NCBI GenBank assembly: GCA_017469925.1
Contig: JAFUFK010000012.1
Location: 62,001 to 126,000 of the forward strand
Source of the DNA: Bacteroidaceae bacterium
Lineage (GTDB): Bacteria; Bacteroidota; Bacteroidia; Bacteroidales; Bacteroidaceae
Direction: 5' to 3'
DNA length: 64,000 nucleotides
The notes beneath the pieces were generated by a model, which saw nothing but the letters and a program-made list of their open reading frames with translations, was not told the origin of the DNA and did not search any database. Of the stretch, positions 16,745 to 26,454 are shown one piece after another. Made by a program: the position numbers and the translations under genes. Numbering within the stretch: position 1 is the stretch's first letter; each line of letters starts with the position of its first letter.

Positions 16745-18202
16745 ATGACTATTAGAGAACTTCAACCCAAGGCAGTGTGGGAGAACTTCTACCTGCTGAC
16801 ACAGGTGCCCCGTCCGAGCGGACACCTTGAGAAAGTACAACAGTTCCTGCTCCAGTGGGCCAAGGAACGCGGCATTGAGGCCTGGAAGGATGGGGCCGAG
16901 AACATCGTCATGCGCAAGCCCGCCACACCGGGCATGGAGGACAGGAAGACGGCTGTCTTGCAGGCACACATGGACATGGTGCCCCAGAAGATTGACGAGA
17001 GCAACCATAACTTCGAGACCGACCCCATCGAGACCTATATCGACGGCGAGTGGGTGCGCGCCAAGGGTACCACCCTCGGTAGCGACGACGGCATGGGTGT
17101 GGCCGCCATCATGGGCATCTTCGAGAGCAAGGACCTCAAGCATGGCCCCCTGGAAGCCCTGATTACGGCTGACGAGGAGACCTGCATGTACGGTGTCAAC
17201 CACCTCTCGGCCGATACGCTGAAGGGCGACATCCTCCTGAACATCGACAACGAGACGCTGGGCGAGTTCGTCATCGGCAGTGCGGGCGGTGTCAACATCA
17301 ACTGCACGCTCGGCTACAAGGAAGTCGCTCCCGAGGAGGGCGACGTCGCTGTACGCATCACCCTGAAGAACCTGCGCGGCGGCCACTCTGGCCTGGAGAT
17401 TAACGAAGGTCGCGCCAATGCCAACAAACTGATGGCCCGGCTCGTGCGTCAGGCCATTATCGACGACGATGCCCGTCTCTGCTCGTGGCAGGGCGGCAAC
17501 ATGCGCAACGCCATCCCGCGCACCGCAGAAGTGGTGCTCACCATCCCCCGGGAGAATCTCGACGACCTCCGCGAACTTGTCGATTACTGTCGCGAAACCT
17601 TCACCCAAGAGTATAGGGGCGTAGAGTCAGAAATGGCCCTATTCATCGAGGAAATTGCCCTTCCCGAGGGTCAGGTGCCCGAGGAGATTCAGGACAACGT
17701 CATCGACGCTCTGGTGGCTTGCCACGACGGTGTGCTCCGCAACATTCCCAGCATCCCCTCGGTCGTCGAGACCAGCTCGAACCTGGGCATCGTGAAGATT
17801 GGCCAGGGCGAAGTGAGCATCCTCATCCTCGCCCGCAGCAGCAGCGAGACGATGATGGAGTACATCCAGGAGATGCAGGAGTCGTGCTTCTCGATGGCCG
17901 GCATGAAGGTGACCTACGACGGTCAGTACGGTGCCTGGCAGCCTAACTTCGACAGCCCCATCACGGCCAAGATGGTCGAGGTGTATAACCGCCTCTATCC
18001 CGACACGCCTGCCCGCGTCGAGGTCTGCCACGCTGGTCTGGAGTGCAGCATCATCGGTGGTGTCTATCCCCACATGGACCTCGTCTCGTTCGGTCCCACG
18101 CTCCGCTCGCCCCACACGCCCGACGAACGTTGCCTGATTCCCTCCGTCGCCAAGTTCTGGCCCTTCCTCGTGACGCTCCTGGAAGAAATACCCGTAAAGT
18201 AA
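16745..18202 (+). CDS. pepD: Aminoacyl-histidine dipeptidase (M20 family)
   Basis: A 485-residue cytosolic M20 peptidase that splits Xaa-His dipeptides such as carnosine. The dizinc-site motifs are in place: LQAHMDMVPQ with H75 and D77, GTTLGSDDGMG with the bridging Asp at 114-115, and TADEET with the catalytic Glu pair at 144-145. The dimerisation/lid motif LRGGHSG lies near residue 212. The length matches family members. The next gene starts 7 bp after the stop, so the two are likely cotranscribed. Confidence 0.93.
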   Translation: MTIRELQPKAVWENFYLLTQVPRPSGHLEKVQQFLLQWAKERGIEAWKDGAENIVMRKPATPGMEDRKTAVLQAHMDMVPQKIDESNHNFETDPIETYIDGEWVRAKGTTLGSDDGMGVAAIMGIFESKDLKHGPLEALITADEETCMYGVNHLSADTLKGDILLNIDNETLGEFVIGSAGGVNINCTLGYKEVAPEEGDVAVRITLKNLRGGHSGLEINEGRANANKLMARLVRQAIIDDDARLCSWQGGNMRNAIPRTAEVVLTIPRENLDDLRELVDYCRETFTQEYRGVESEMALFIEEIALPEGQVPEEIQDNVIDALVACHDGVLRNIPSIPSVVETSSNLGIVKIGQGEVSILILARSSSETMMEYIQEMQESCFSMAGMKVTYDGQYGAWQPNFDSPITAKMVEVYNRLYPDTPARVEVCHAGLECSIIGGVYPHMDLVSFGPTLRSPHTPDERCLIPSVAKFWPFLVTLLEEIPVK

Positions 18203-18209
18203 TCCCCCT

Positions 18210-21200
18210 ATGCGAAAAGCCCTCATCCTTATCCTTTTGTATGCGATGGCGCTACCGTCGCAGGCAGGGAAGAGCCAAGGCCGCAGACTTAACGACCTGC
18301 TGCTCTCCTACATGCAGGTGGAGGACCTGCACCCCGACAGCCTGGAGCGTAATATCGACAGCCTGAAGCGGGTGCGCCAGCAGTCGCAGGACGCGGCCGA
18401 ACAGGCCGTCTATGCGGCGGCCATCGGTCGGCTCTACGCCGCACGGATGAACTGGCGCTCGGTCGGTACCAACTTGCGCGACTCGTCGCTCGTCTGGTAC
18501 GGTCGGGCACTGGCCGACAAGCAAGTGCTGGCCCAGACCAAGGCCAAGCGGTGGAAGCCCTTCGTGGTCATCGGACGGGATGAAGGTTACTTCGGCGGCG
18601 ACATGCTGAACGTCGTCTGGCGCAGTCTGGTCGGTTCGCATCGGAAGGCTGTGCGCGACACCTGCCGCGTGCTGCCAAAGTTCGATGAAATGGTCGATTT
18701 TTATCGCACGGCGGGTCGTCGCGAGGGAGCCCTGCTCTTGGCACTCGACTCGTTAGACGACAGCGGACGTAGGACCTCCGAGGCCGACCTGCTGAAGATT
18801 CGTGACGAATATGCCGACCTGCCCCTTTGCGCAGAGGTCTATCTGGCCCTGGGCACCGAGGTGGAAGGCACGCCTTTCCAGCACCGCGAGTGGCTGGAGC
18901 AGGGCATCAGCCGCTATCCGAAGTATCGGCGCAAGTCCGTGCTCCAGAACGCCCTGACACGCCTGTCCGACCCTCTCTTCCAGTGGGACGGACCGCTGGA
19001 AGTCTATCCCGGCAAGCAATACGTGTGGAAGTTCACGGCCCGCAACGTAAGGTCGGTGCTCATCAACGGCGAGGAACACCCCTTCCCCCAGCACGACCCG
19101 ATAGAGACCTTCCACGACTCCATCCTCTGGACGGCCCCCGCCCCAGGGTGGCACAAGTATGAGTTCCTGCCCCAGACCTCTGCCAAATTGACAGAGAAGG
19201 TGAAACCGCTGGAGCAGTCCATCAAGGTCTCGCGCCTGATGATGGCCCACCAGGTGATGCCCGACGAGCGGGTGCGGATGCTTGTGCTCGATGCCGAGAC
19301 GGGACGCCCTCGGCCAGGAGTGACCATCATGGCCTTCGACCCTCAGGCAAAGCCTGCGGAAGGCGAAACCCTGCTCGCGGAGTCGCGTGCCTACTTCAAG
19401 GGTAAAACCGACGAGCGGGGCATGCTGCTCGTGCCGCGCATGAAACTGAAGAACGGCCGGATCCATAGCCAGTTGCGCTATCAGATGAGTTGCGACGATG
19501 AGGACGCCTCCCTGCACAGCGGTACGCGCTACCTCTATAACGTGGGGAAGTGGCAAGGTGCCCCTGCCGATTCGACGCGCAACATCTGTCTCTATACCGA
19601 CCGCAACATCTATCGTCCCGGCCAGACTGTCCATGTGGGCGGCATCGTCTATGACCAACTCGACTGGGAGGGCGACGTGCGACAAGGCCTGACCTACACC
19701 CTGGAGCTATTCGATGCCAACCACAAGAGTGTAGAGAAGAAGGAGGTTTCTACCGATGAAATGGGCGTTTTTAGCGCCGACTTCCTCCTTCCCGAGGGTG
19801 GAAAGAACGGCTACTACCAGGTACAGATAAAGAACCGCACCAGCATAGGCTTCCGCGTCGAGGAGTATAAGCGCCCGACCTTCGAGGTAACGCTCTGCGA
19901 CTCGGTACGCACCGTGGGCGACAGCATTGTCGTGAGCGGCGTGGCCAAGACCTATGAGGGCTCACCCCTGCGCGGTGCCCGGGTGACGGGAACGTTCCGC
20001 TGGAGCCATCCCTGGGTCTATTACCGCATCGGCAAGCGTCCGGCGGACTTCGAGCAGGAGCGCTTCGATACCCTGCTGACCGACGACAAGGGGCAGTTCG
20101 AATACACCCTCTATAAGCCCGAACAGAACCTCTCGTTGCAGGTCAACGTCGATGTGCTGAGCCAGCATGGCGAGAGCCACGATGCCCACCGCACCTATTG
20201 GCGCCGCCTCATGATGCCCGAGCCCGTGCCCGAGAAGGTTGATTCCACCTTCCTCGTGCGCTGTGTGTCCGATACCTTCAGCCTCGCAAGGCCCGGCCGC
20301 ATTGAGGTGACGACTAACCTGCGCGACGTCTATCTCCACTACACGCTGGCCGCTGCCGGTAAGGTATGGGTCGATACTATGGTGTGCCTCTCGAACGAGA
20401 CGAAGGCCTTCGACATCCCCTACCGCCCGGAGTATGACCAAAGCGTGACGGCCTCGTTCTGCTTTGCCCAGCACGAGAGGATGTTCGCCGACTCCAGGAC
20501 GCTCTATCTCGCCCAGCCCGATAAACAACTGCGGATGCGTTGGGACACCTTCCGCAACCTCTTGCAGCCGGGGCAGAAGGAGGAGTGGCGACTGACCCTG
20601 CTGAATCCCGACGGAACGCCAGCCAAGGCCAACGTCATGATGGCCATGTACGATGCCTCGCTCGACTACTTCGGGAGGCACGACTGGCACTTCGGCTTCT
20701 ACCGCGGTCACCGTACCTACGGGGTGCCCTTCCATGTCGATTGGCGGGGCCAGAGCGGTGTGAATGCGATGGCCAACTACTACCAGAAGACCAAAAAGGA
20801 GCGCGCCCTGAGCCTGTCGTACATCAATCCCGAACTCTTCGAGGTCGGCGCCTATACACGCGCCATGGGGCGTGGTCCCATCCTATATAAGGCGGCAGCC
20901 AATACCATGATGGTGGCTTCCGCGGCCCCAATGGCTGCCACGGAGGAATCGGCTGATATGGGCAGCGCCGCCATGATGCGTGAGGCTAAGGTGGCTACGA
21001 CGAACGACGGCGTAGAACAGGCGGAAGAGGAAGTGGAAGAGGAGGAGACTGTGGCCGTTCCGATGCGCGAAAACTTCGATGAAACCGCGTTTTTCTATCC
21101 TCAACTGCGTACTAATAAGGGTGGGCAGGTGAGCATCTCCTTCACCCTGCCCGAGAGCCTGACCAGTTGGAGTCTGATGGGCATTGCCCACACGGCCGAC

Positions 21201-23099
21201 CTCAACTACCTGAACATCCGTGAGCAGGTGACAGCCCGCAAGGACCTGATGGCCCAGCTCTACCTGCCTCGGTTCCTGCGCCCGGGTGACGAGGCCATGC
21301 TTTCGGCCACCATCCGCAATGTCAGCGACGAAGTGCAGTCGGGTAGGGGCACACTGCAAGTGCTCGATGCCAAGACCGAGCGCGTGCTGAAGACCTGGAA
21401 GACCAACTTCCGGCTGGAAAGCAAGCGCGACACCGTCCTGACCTTCGGCTATGTCAGTCCCGACGAGGACATCATCGTCCGTTGGGCCGTGGCAGGCACG
21501 ACGTGCAGCGACGGCGAACAGCGCCTGCTGCCCGTGATGCCTGCCACGATGCACGTGACCAATGCCATTGCCATTACGGCCTACGACCCCTCGGTGCAAA
21601 ACATAGACCTCTCGAACCTCTTCCCAAAGGGCGTGACCGACCGTAAGCTGACCCTCGAATACACCACCCATCCCGAGCAGTATGCCCTGCAAGCCCTGCC
21701 TCCCTTGGCAAAGGCTAAGCGCTGTGACGTATTGTCGCTGGCTGCGGCTTATTATGCCGGCGTGCTGGGCAAGGCCTTAGGCGTAGAAATGCCCGATTCC
21801 ACCGAGACTTATCTGTCTCGTATCCGCGAGTTGCAGGATGCCGACGGCGGCTTCCGGTGGTACCCTTCGATGCCCACGAGCCCCTACCTGACACGCGAAG
21901 TAAGTTATTTGTTGACCCGCCTGCGCATGCTGACGGGTGAAGGCGTGGCCTCGCAGGTCAACGAGCGTGCTGTCCACTACCTGCTGAAGCAGCGCATCGA
22001 CAGCACCTACCTGAGTACGGCCGACCTGCGTAACCTCTACATCGTCCAATACGCTGGTGTCCGCCTGTCGAAGGAGGAACAGAAGAAGGTGGATTACCTC
22101 TTGAAGTTGGCAAAGCGTGAGGACGTCGAGGAGGATGGCTACGAGCGTCAGGCCCTGCTGGCCATTGTCTTGAAGCAGGCGGGTGCCGACCGCAAGGCCC
22201 GCAAGTGCATGAACGAGTTCCGTCGCTACATCGTGTCGAGTCCCCAGCGTGGTTCGTACATCGAGTTCCCGAAGGGCAGTTTCACCAGCATCGACCGCAA
22301 GCTGCACATCCACGTCCAACTGATGGAAGCCCTCTGGCGCATGAATCCCCAGGACTCTCTCTTGCGGGGCATGCGTCGCTACCTGCTCCAGCAGAAGCGT
22401 ACGCAGGAGTGGTCAACCCCGGTCAACTCGGCGAATGCCGTATTTGCCCTGATGAATAATTCTGGATTGTCTGGAGATTCCGGGAAATCCCCTAAGGACT
22501 TGCTCTCTATCACCCGCCAGCAGTCGCCCGTGCAGAACTTTACGGCCCAGGACGATACACTGGGCTACCTGCGCGACTCGATGGAGATTACGGAGAACAC
22601 GCTGCCCATACGCCTGCGCCTGCATAAACTCTCGAAAGGCGAGAGTTGGGGAGGCGTCTTTGCCGACTTCGAGCAACGCTTCGATGCCGTGGGGGCTGCC
22701 GCCGAGGGGCTTAGCGTCAGGGCGGAATATCCTAAGGATATGAAGCGGGGCAACCGCTACCGGGTGCGCTACTACATCAGTGCCGACCGCGACTATGAGT
22801 ACGTGACGCTCGTCCTGCCGCGTCCGGCGGCCACCGAACCTGTTGACCAGCGTTCGGGCTATCGCTGGAACGTGGGCAGCACCATGGGCTGGAGCGGAGG
22901 CCTGGGCTTCTATCGTCAGGTACATGATGCCACGACGGAACTGAACTTCTGCCAGATACCGCGCGGCGACTATCTTATCGAGGAGGACCTCTATGTGGAG
23001 CGCGAGGGTACGTACCATTCGGGCGTCAGCGTCATCCGCTGCGAGTATGCCGAGGAGTTTCAGGGACATAGCGAGGACATGGTTGTTAGAGTTAAATAG
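18210..23099 (+). CDS. Bacterial alpha-2-macroglobulin family protein
   Basis: A 1,629-residue exported protein. After a signal peptide (1-20, ALILILLYAMALPSQA) and a helical N-terminal part come the macroglobulin domains: MG2-like CLYTDRNIYRPGQTVHV near 455 and the A2M entry motif FFYPQLRTNKGGQVSISF near 960. An acidic bait-like stretch (EQAEEEVEEEETVAVP) precedes it. The later helical region (YALQALPPLAKAKRC) corresponds to the thioester domain, but the CxEQ thioester is absent: HPEQYALQ has no Cys. So if it traps proteases it does so without a covalent bond. Partner PbpC, common with the thioester-type proteins, is not adjacent. Possible role: periplasmic protection against proteases. Confidence 0.88.
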   Translation: MRKALILILLYAMALPSQAGKSQGRRLNDLLLSYMQVEDLHPDSLERNIDSLKRVRQQSQDAAEQAVYAAAIGRLYAARMNWRSVGTNLRDSSLVWYGRALADKQVLAQTKAKRWKPFVVIGRDEGYFGGDMLNVVWRSLVGSHRKAVRDTCRVLPKFDEMVDFYRTAGRREGALLLALDSLDDSGRRTSEADLLKIRDEYADLPLCAEVYLALGTEVEGTPFQHREWLEQGISRYPKYRRKSVLQNALTRLSDPLFQWDGPLEVYPGKQYVWKFTARNVRSVLINGEEHPFPQHDPIETFHDSILWTAPAPGWHKYEFLPQTSAKLTEKVKPLEQSIKVSRLMMAHQVMPDERVRMLVLDAETGRPRPGVTIMAFDPQAKPAEGETLLAESRAYFKGKTDERGMLLVPRMKLKNGRIHSQLRYQMSCDDEDASLHSGTRYLYNVGKWQGAPADSTRNICLYTDRNIYRPGQTVHVGGIVYDQLDWEGDVRQGLTYTLELFDANHKSVEKKEVSTDEMGVFSADFLLPEGGKNGYYQVQIKNRTSIGFRVEEYKRPTFEVTLCDSVRTVGDSIVVSGVAKTYEGSPLRGARVTGTFRWSHPWVYYRIGKRPADFEQERFDTLLTDDKGQFEYTLYKPEQNLSLQVNVDVLSQHGESHDAHRTYWRRLMMPEPVPEKVDSTFLVRCVSDTFSLARPGRIEVTTNLRDVYLHYTLAAAGKVWVDTMVCLSNETKAFDIPYRPEYDQSVTASFCFAQHERMFADSRTLYLAQPDKQLRMRWDTFRNLLQPGQKEEWRLTLLNPDGTPAKANVMMAMYDASLDYFGRHDWHFGFYRGHRTYGVPFHVDWRGQSGVNAMANYYQKTKKERALSLSYINPELFEVGAYTRAMGRGPILYKAAANTMMVASAAPMAATEESADMGSAAMMREAKVATTNDGVEQAEEEVEEEETVAVPMRENFDETAFFYPQLRTNKGGQVSISFTLPESLTSWSLMGIAHTADLNYLNIREQVTARKDLMAQLYLPRFLRPGDEAMLSATIRNVSDEVQSGRGTLQVLDAKTERVLKTWKTNFRLESKRDTVLTFGYVSPDEDIIVRWAVAGTTCSDGEQRLLPVMPATMHVTNAIAITAYDPSVQNIDLSNLFPKGVTDRKLTLEYTTHPEQYALQALPPLAKAKRCDVLSLAAAYYAGVLGKALGVEMPDSTETYLSRIRELQDADGGFRWYPSMPTSPYLTREVSYLLTRLRMLTGEGVASQVNERAVHYLLKQRIDSTYLSTADLRNLYIVQYAGVRLSKEEQKKVDYLLKLAKREDVEEDGYERQALLAIVLKQAGADRKARKCMNEFRRYIVSSPQRGSYIEFPKGSFTSIDRKLHIHVQLMEALWRMNPQDSLLRGMRRYLLQQKRTQEWSTPVNSANAVFALMNNSGLSGDSGKSPKDLLSITRQQSPVQNFTAQDDTLGYLRDSMEITENTLPIRLRLHKLSKGESWGGVFADFEQRFDAVGAAAEGLSVRAEYPKDMKRGNRYRVRYYISADRDYEYVTLVLPRPAATEPVDQRSGYRWNVGSTMGWSGGLGFYRQVHDATTELNFCQIPRGDYLIEEDLYVEREGTYHSGVSVIRCEYAEEFQGHSEDMVVRVK

Positions 23100-23100
23100 A

Positions 23101-23139
23101 AGACCCACCCCCTGCCCCCTCCCTGTGAGGGAGGGGAGT
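23101..23139. repeat. G/C-rich palindromic element, left member of an inverted pair
   Basis: AGACCCACCCCCTGCCCCCT then CCCTGTGAGGGAGGGGAG. Its mirror copy is at 23191-23231, about 50 bp away. Confidence 0.7.
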
Positions 23140-23167
23140 AGATGCATGAACTAAACAATGACATATA

Positions 23168-24199
23168 ATGAATAAGATCGCAAGAGTAACTGCCCCCCTC
23201 CCTCACAGGGAGGGGCTGGGGGTGAGTCTTCTTCTCGCTCTTGTCTTGTTTGTGGCCTGCAAGGAGGACAGGCCGCAACTGACGGACGCGAAGGGCACGC
23301 CGTCGGAGTTGCTCGTGGTCTTGCCCTCGGCCCTGGTAGATAGTGACGTCGCCGACACCCTGCTGACCATTACCGATTGCGATGCGCCTGGCCTGAACTC
23401 GTCAGAACGCATCTTCCGCACCATGACTATTGGAGAGCGAGGCTACCAGAAGGTGTATAAACTGATGCACAGCCAGTTGCACGTACAACTCGACCCGGCA
23501 CTGCGAGAGCCCACACTGGGTGTGGCTTACGATGTCTATGCCCGTCCGCAGTTGCAGATTATGGTTCGGGCTGCCACGCAGCAGGCCTTGGGACGCTTCC
23601 TGAGCGACAACCGCGAACGCATACAGCACCTGATTCTTGATTTCCAACTCGACCGCCAGGCTGGCCTGCTGAGGAAGAAGTATAGCAAGAAAGTGGCTGA
23701 CGACCTTGCCCGACACATGGGCTATCGGGTGAACATGCCCGTAGATATCCAGTCCACCAAGTTGGGCAAGGACTTCCTGTGGGCCTCCTCGAACCGAGGG
23801 GGCGACAAGGACATCAACTTCCTCTTCTACACCCTTCCGTGGTCGGGCGAGGACATCCGCGACATGGAACGCTTCACGGCTCGTCGCGACTCGGTGTTGC
23901 GGAGGAACATCCCCGGTTCCTTAGACGGGCAGTGGATGCAGACCTCGCGGAACGACGACGGGGAGCCCGTCTTGTGGCCTGCCTTGCGCAGGGTTGATGG
24001 CAGGGAACTGGTGGAGATTCGTGGCCTTTGGGACATGCACGGCGGTTTCATGGGTGGCCCCTTCGTGGCCCGTATGGAGATTGATACCCTCCAGCGCCGT
24101 ATAGTCGTGAGCGAGGGCTTTGTATTCTCGCCCAATACCTCCAAGCGTGACCTCCTGCGCTCGGTCGAGGCCGGCCTGCGCACGCTCAAGAAGTTGTAA
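23168..24199 (+). CDS. DUF4837 family lipoprotein
   Basis: A 343-residue lipoprotein with lipobox LFVAC near residue 31. The family (DUF4837) is widespread in Bacteroidetes and has no assigned function. Its signal peptide is odd: residues 9-19 (APLPHREGLGV) are encoded by a G/C-rich palindromic repeat that lies in frame (23191-23231), giving a longer than usual region before the hydrophobic core. An alternative is that translation starts later, but no ATG occurs between the repeat and the lipobox, so the repeat seems to be translated. The rest is colinear with the family. It follows the macroglobulin gene by 68 bp. Confidence 0.85.
   Translation: MNKIARVTAPLPHREGLGVSLLLALVLFVACKEDRPQLTDAKGTPSELLVVLPSALVDSDVADTLLTITDCDAPGLNSSERIFRTMTIGERGYQKVYKLMHSQLHVQLDPALREPTLGVAYDVYARPQLQIMVRAATQQALGRFLSDNRERIQHLILDFQLDRQAGLLRKKYSKKVADDLARHMGYRVNMPVDIQSTKLGKDFLWASSNRGGDKDINFLFYTLPWSGEDIRDMERFTARRDSVLRRNIPGSLDGQWMQTSRNDDGEPVLWPALRRVDGRELVEIRGLWDMHGGFMGGPFVARMEIDTLQRRIVVSEGFVFSPNTSKRDLLRSVEAGLRTLKKL
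23191..23231. repeat. G/C-rich palindromic element, right member, inside the coding region
   Basis: TGCCCCCCTCCCTCACAGGG followed by AGGGGCTGGGGGTGAGTCTTC. It is the reverse complement form of 23101-23139 and encodes part of the DUF4837 signal peptide. Confidence 0.75.
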
Positions 24200-24224
24200 G
24201 AGCGCATTTATTGTCGCCATAAAA

Positions 24225-24256
24225 CTTGCATTTTCGCTTGCTTATTCGTACCTTTG
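24225..24256 (+). promoter_or_regulatory. Promoter of the DUF1573 gene
   Basis: CTTG (24225-24228), 20 bp, TACCTTTG (24249-24256). The ATG follows only 8 bases after the -7 box, so the transcript would have almost no leader. Confidence 0.7.
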
Positions 24257-24264
24257 TCCCCACG

Positions 24265-25347
24265 ATGAAGAAGATATACATTACACTGGTAGCTATGCTG
24301 GCCCTCGCAACGGGAGCCGTGGCACAACCGCAGTTTGTGGCTGAAACACCCATCCAGAAGGTGGGCGAGATGATATTCCAGACACCCAAGACGGTGACGT
24401 TTGAGTTTCAGAACAAGGGTACGGAACCGTTGGTCATCACCGAGGTGCATCCCTCGTGCGGATGCGTCAGCGTAGCGTACCCGCAAGTGGCGATTATGGC
24501 TGGTGCTTCAGGCCAGATTACGGCTACGTACGATGCCGGGATGCTGGGCTCGTTCCAGCGCGAACTGGCCGTCTATACCAACCAGCAGGACGAACCCTTC
24601 TACCTGACCTTCTCGGGCCGTGTCGTGGTGTCACCACTGGACTTTGATGGCAACTTCCCCATAGACCTGGGCAGCGTCCGCCTGAACTCGAATTATGTGG
24701 AGTTCGACGACGTGAACCGTGGCGACAAACCCGTGGTGGAATTGCAAGTAGTGAACATGGAGCATGGGACCTACGAACCGCAGTTGATGCACCTGCCCAA
24801 CTACCTTTCGGTCGAGTGCATGCCCAGTGTCATACAACCCGGACGCGTGGGCAAGATTCGTCTTACGCTGGATAGCGACAAACTCTTTATGGACGGTCTG
24901 AACCAGACGAGCATATACCTATCCCGCCACATGGGCGACAAGATTTCGGACAAGAACGAGATTGTGGTCTCGGCCGTCCTGTTGCCTGCCTTCCGCGACC
25001 TTACGCCCGAACGGTTAGAGACGGCCCCCCACATCGTACTAATGGACGGTGCAGAGATGGTGGACGATGAGGTCAGCATTGTCATGGGCACGAAGAAGCG
25101 CGTTACCAAGGTAATCAACGTGACCAACATCGGTGAGGAACCCCTGACGATAAGTGCCGTGCAGGTCTTCAACCGCGCGCTGACGGTGAGCCTGGGCGAT
25201 CGCACCATACCGGCTCATGGTACGACGAAACTGAAGATAACGGTCGATGCCAAGGAACTTCGTAAGGCAAAGAACGGTCCGCGTCTGCTGCTCATCAGCA
25301 ACGACCCGCGCCATGCTAAGACCGTGCTCGACGTGAATGTAGAATAA
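24265..25347 (+). CDS. DUF1573 family exported protein
   Basis: A 360-residue exported protein. The signal peptide (KKIYITLVAMLALATGAVAQ) fixes the start at 24265. The DUF1573 motif, an Ig-like domain related to ASPM/SPD-2/hydin domains, is plain: FEFQNKGTEPLVITEVHPSCGCV at about residues 50-72, and similar strands recur near 285 (NVTNIGEEPLTISAVQV), so there are two or three such domains. The molecular role is unknown. It is followed 9 bp later by meaB and cotranscription is likely, although the functions seem unrelated. Confidence 0.85.
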   Translation: MKKIYITLVAMLALATGAVAQPQFVAETPIQKVGEMIFQTPKTVTFEFQNKGTEPLVITEVHPSCGCVSVAYPQVAIMAGASGQITATYDAGMLGSFQRELAVYTNQQDEPFYLTFSGRVVVSPLDFDGNFPIDLGSVRLNSNYVEFDDVNRGDKPVVELQVVNMEHGTYEPQLMHLPNYLSVECMPSVIQPGRVGKIRLTLDSDKLFMDGLNQTSIYLSRHMGDKISDKNEIVVSAVLLPAFRDLTPERLETAPHIVLMDGAEMVDDEVSIVMGTKKRVTKVINVTNIGEEPLTISAVQVFNRALTVSLGDRTIPAHGTTKLKITVDAKELRKAKNGPRLLLISNDPRHAKTVLDVNVE

Positions 25348-25356
25348 GAAAGAGAT

Positions 25357-26454
25357 ATGGAACACCCCGAGAACAGCGAAGAGTACAAGGGACTGCAGGT
25401 GAATAGCGGTGTGGGCCCGGTGTCGATAGTGAATCCCTACCTGAAGCGTGGTCGTTTTGCCCGTCGGAGGCTGACGGCCGGCGACTACGTAGAGGGCATC
25501 CTGCGTGGCGACTCGGCCATACTGGGCCAGGCCGTAACGCTGGTGGAGAGCGTGAACCCCGACCACCAGCAGGTGGCGCAGGAGGTCATCGAGAAGTGTC
25601 TGCCCTATAGCGGACGGTCGGTGCGCATCGGTATCAGTGGTGTGCCTGGAGCCGGCAAGAGTACGAGCATCGACGAGTTTGGCATGCACGTGCTGAAGGA
25701 GAAGGGCGGCAAACTGGCCGTACTGGCCATCGACCCCAGTTCGGAGCGTACGAAGGGCAGCATCCTGGGCGACAAGACCCGTATGGAGAAACTATCGGTA
25801 CACCCCGACAGCTTCATCCGTCCCAGCCCCTCGGCAGGTTCGCTGGGCGGTGTGGCCCGTAAGACCAGGGAGACCATCATCCTGTGCGAAGCCGCCGGCT
25901 ACGACAAGATATTCGTGGAGACGGTAGGTGTGGGCCAAAGCGAAACGGCCTGTCACTCGATGGTCGATTTCTTCCTGCTCATTCAACTGGCGGGTACGGG
26001 CGACGAACTGCAAGGCATCAAGCGTGGTATCATGGAGATGGCCGATGGCATCGTCATCAACAAGTGCGACGGCAACAACGTGGAGAAATGCCACTTGGCA
26101 GCCAACCACTTCCGCAATGCCCTGCACCTATTCCCGCCTACCGAGAGCGGATGGGTGCCCAAGGTACTTTGCTACAGCGGTTTCTATGGGCTGGGCATCA
26201 AGGAGGTCTGGGACATGGTCTATGAGTACATCGACTTCGTGAAGGCGAACGGCTACTTCGACTATCGCCGCAACGAGCAGGCCAAGTACTGGATGTACGA
26301 GAGCATCAATGAACAGCTGAAGAACAACTTCTACCAAAACTCCACCATCGAGGACATGCTGAAGTTGTCGGAAAAGAGTGTGCTGGCGGGAGAGAAAACG
26401 TCATTCGTGGCTGCCAAGCAACTGCTCGACACGTACTTTGCACTCCTGCATTAA
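25357..26454 (+). CDS. meaB: Methylmalonyl-CoA mutase-associated GTPase MeaB
   Basis: A 365-residue SIMIBI-class GTPase that loads and protects the B12 cofactor of methylmalonyl-CoA mutase, part of succinate/propionate metabolism in Bacteroidetes. P-loop GVPGAGKS is at 95-102, AIDPSS follows, RPSPSAGSLGGVARKTRE is the family signature, the G3-type motif is ETVGVGQSE, and NKCDG is the base-recognition motif. The mutase genes are not in the window. The last 54 bases overlap the 3' end of the convergent ispH gene. Confidence 0.94.
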   Translation: MEHPENSEEYKGLQVNSGVGPVSIVNPYLKRGRFARRRLTAGDYVEGILRGDSAILGQAVTLVESVNPDHQQVAQEVIEKCLPYSGRSVRIGISGVPGAGKSTSIDEFGMHVLKEKGGKLAVLAIDPSSERTKGSILGDKTRMEKLSVHPDSFIRPSPSAGSLGGVARKTRETIILCEAAGYDKIFVETVGVGQSETACHSMVDFFLLIQLAGTGDELQGIKRGIMEMADGIVINKCDGNNVEKCHLAANHFRNALHLFPPTESGWVPKVLCYSGFYGLGIKEVWDMVYEYIDFVKANGYFDYRRNEQAKYWMYESINEQLKNNFYQNSTIEDMLKLSEKSVLAGEKTSFVAAKQLLDTYFALLH

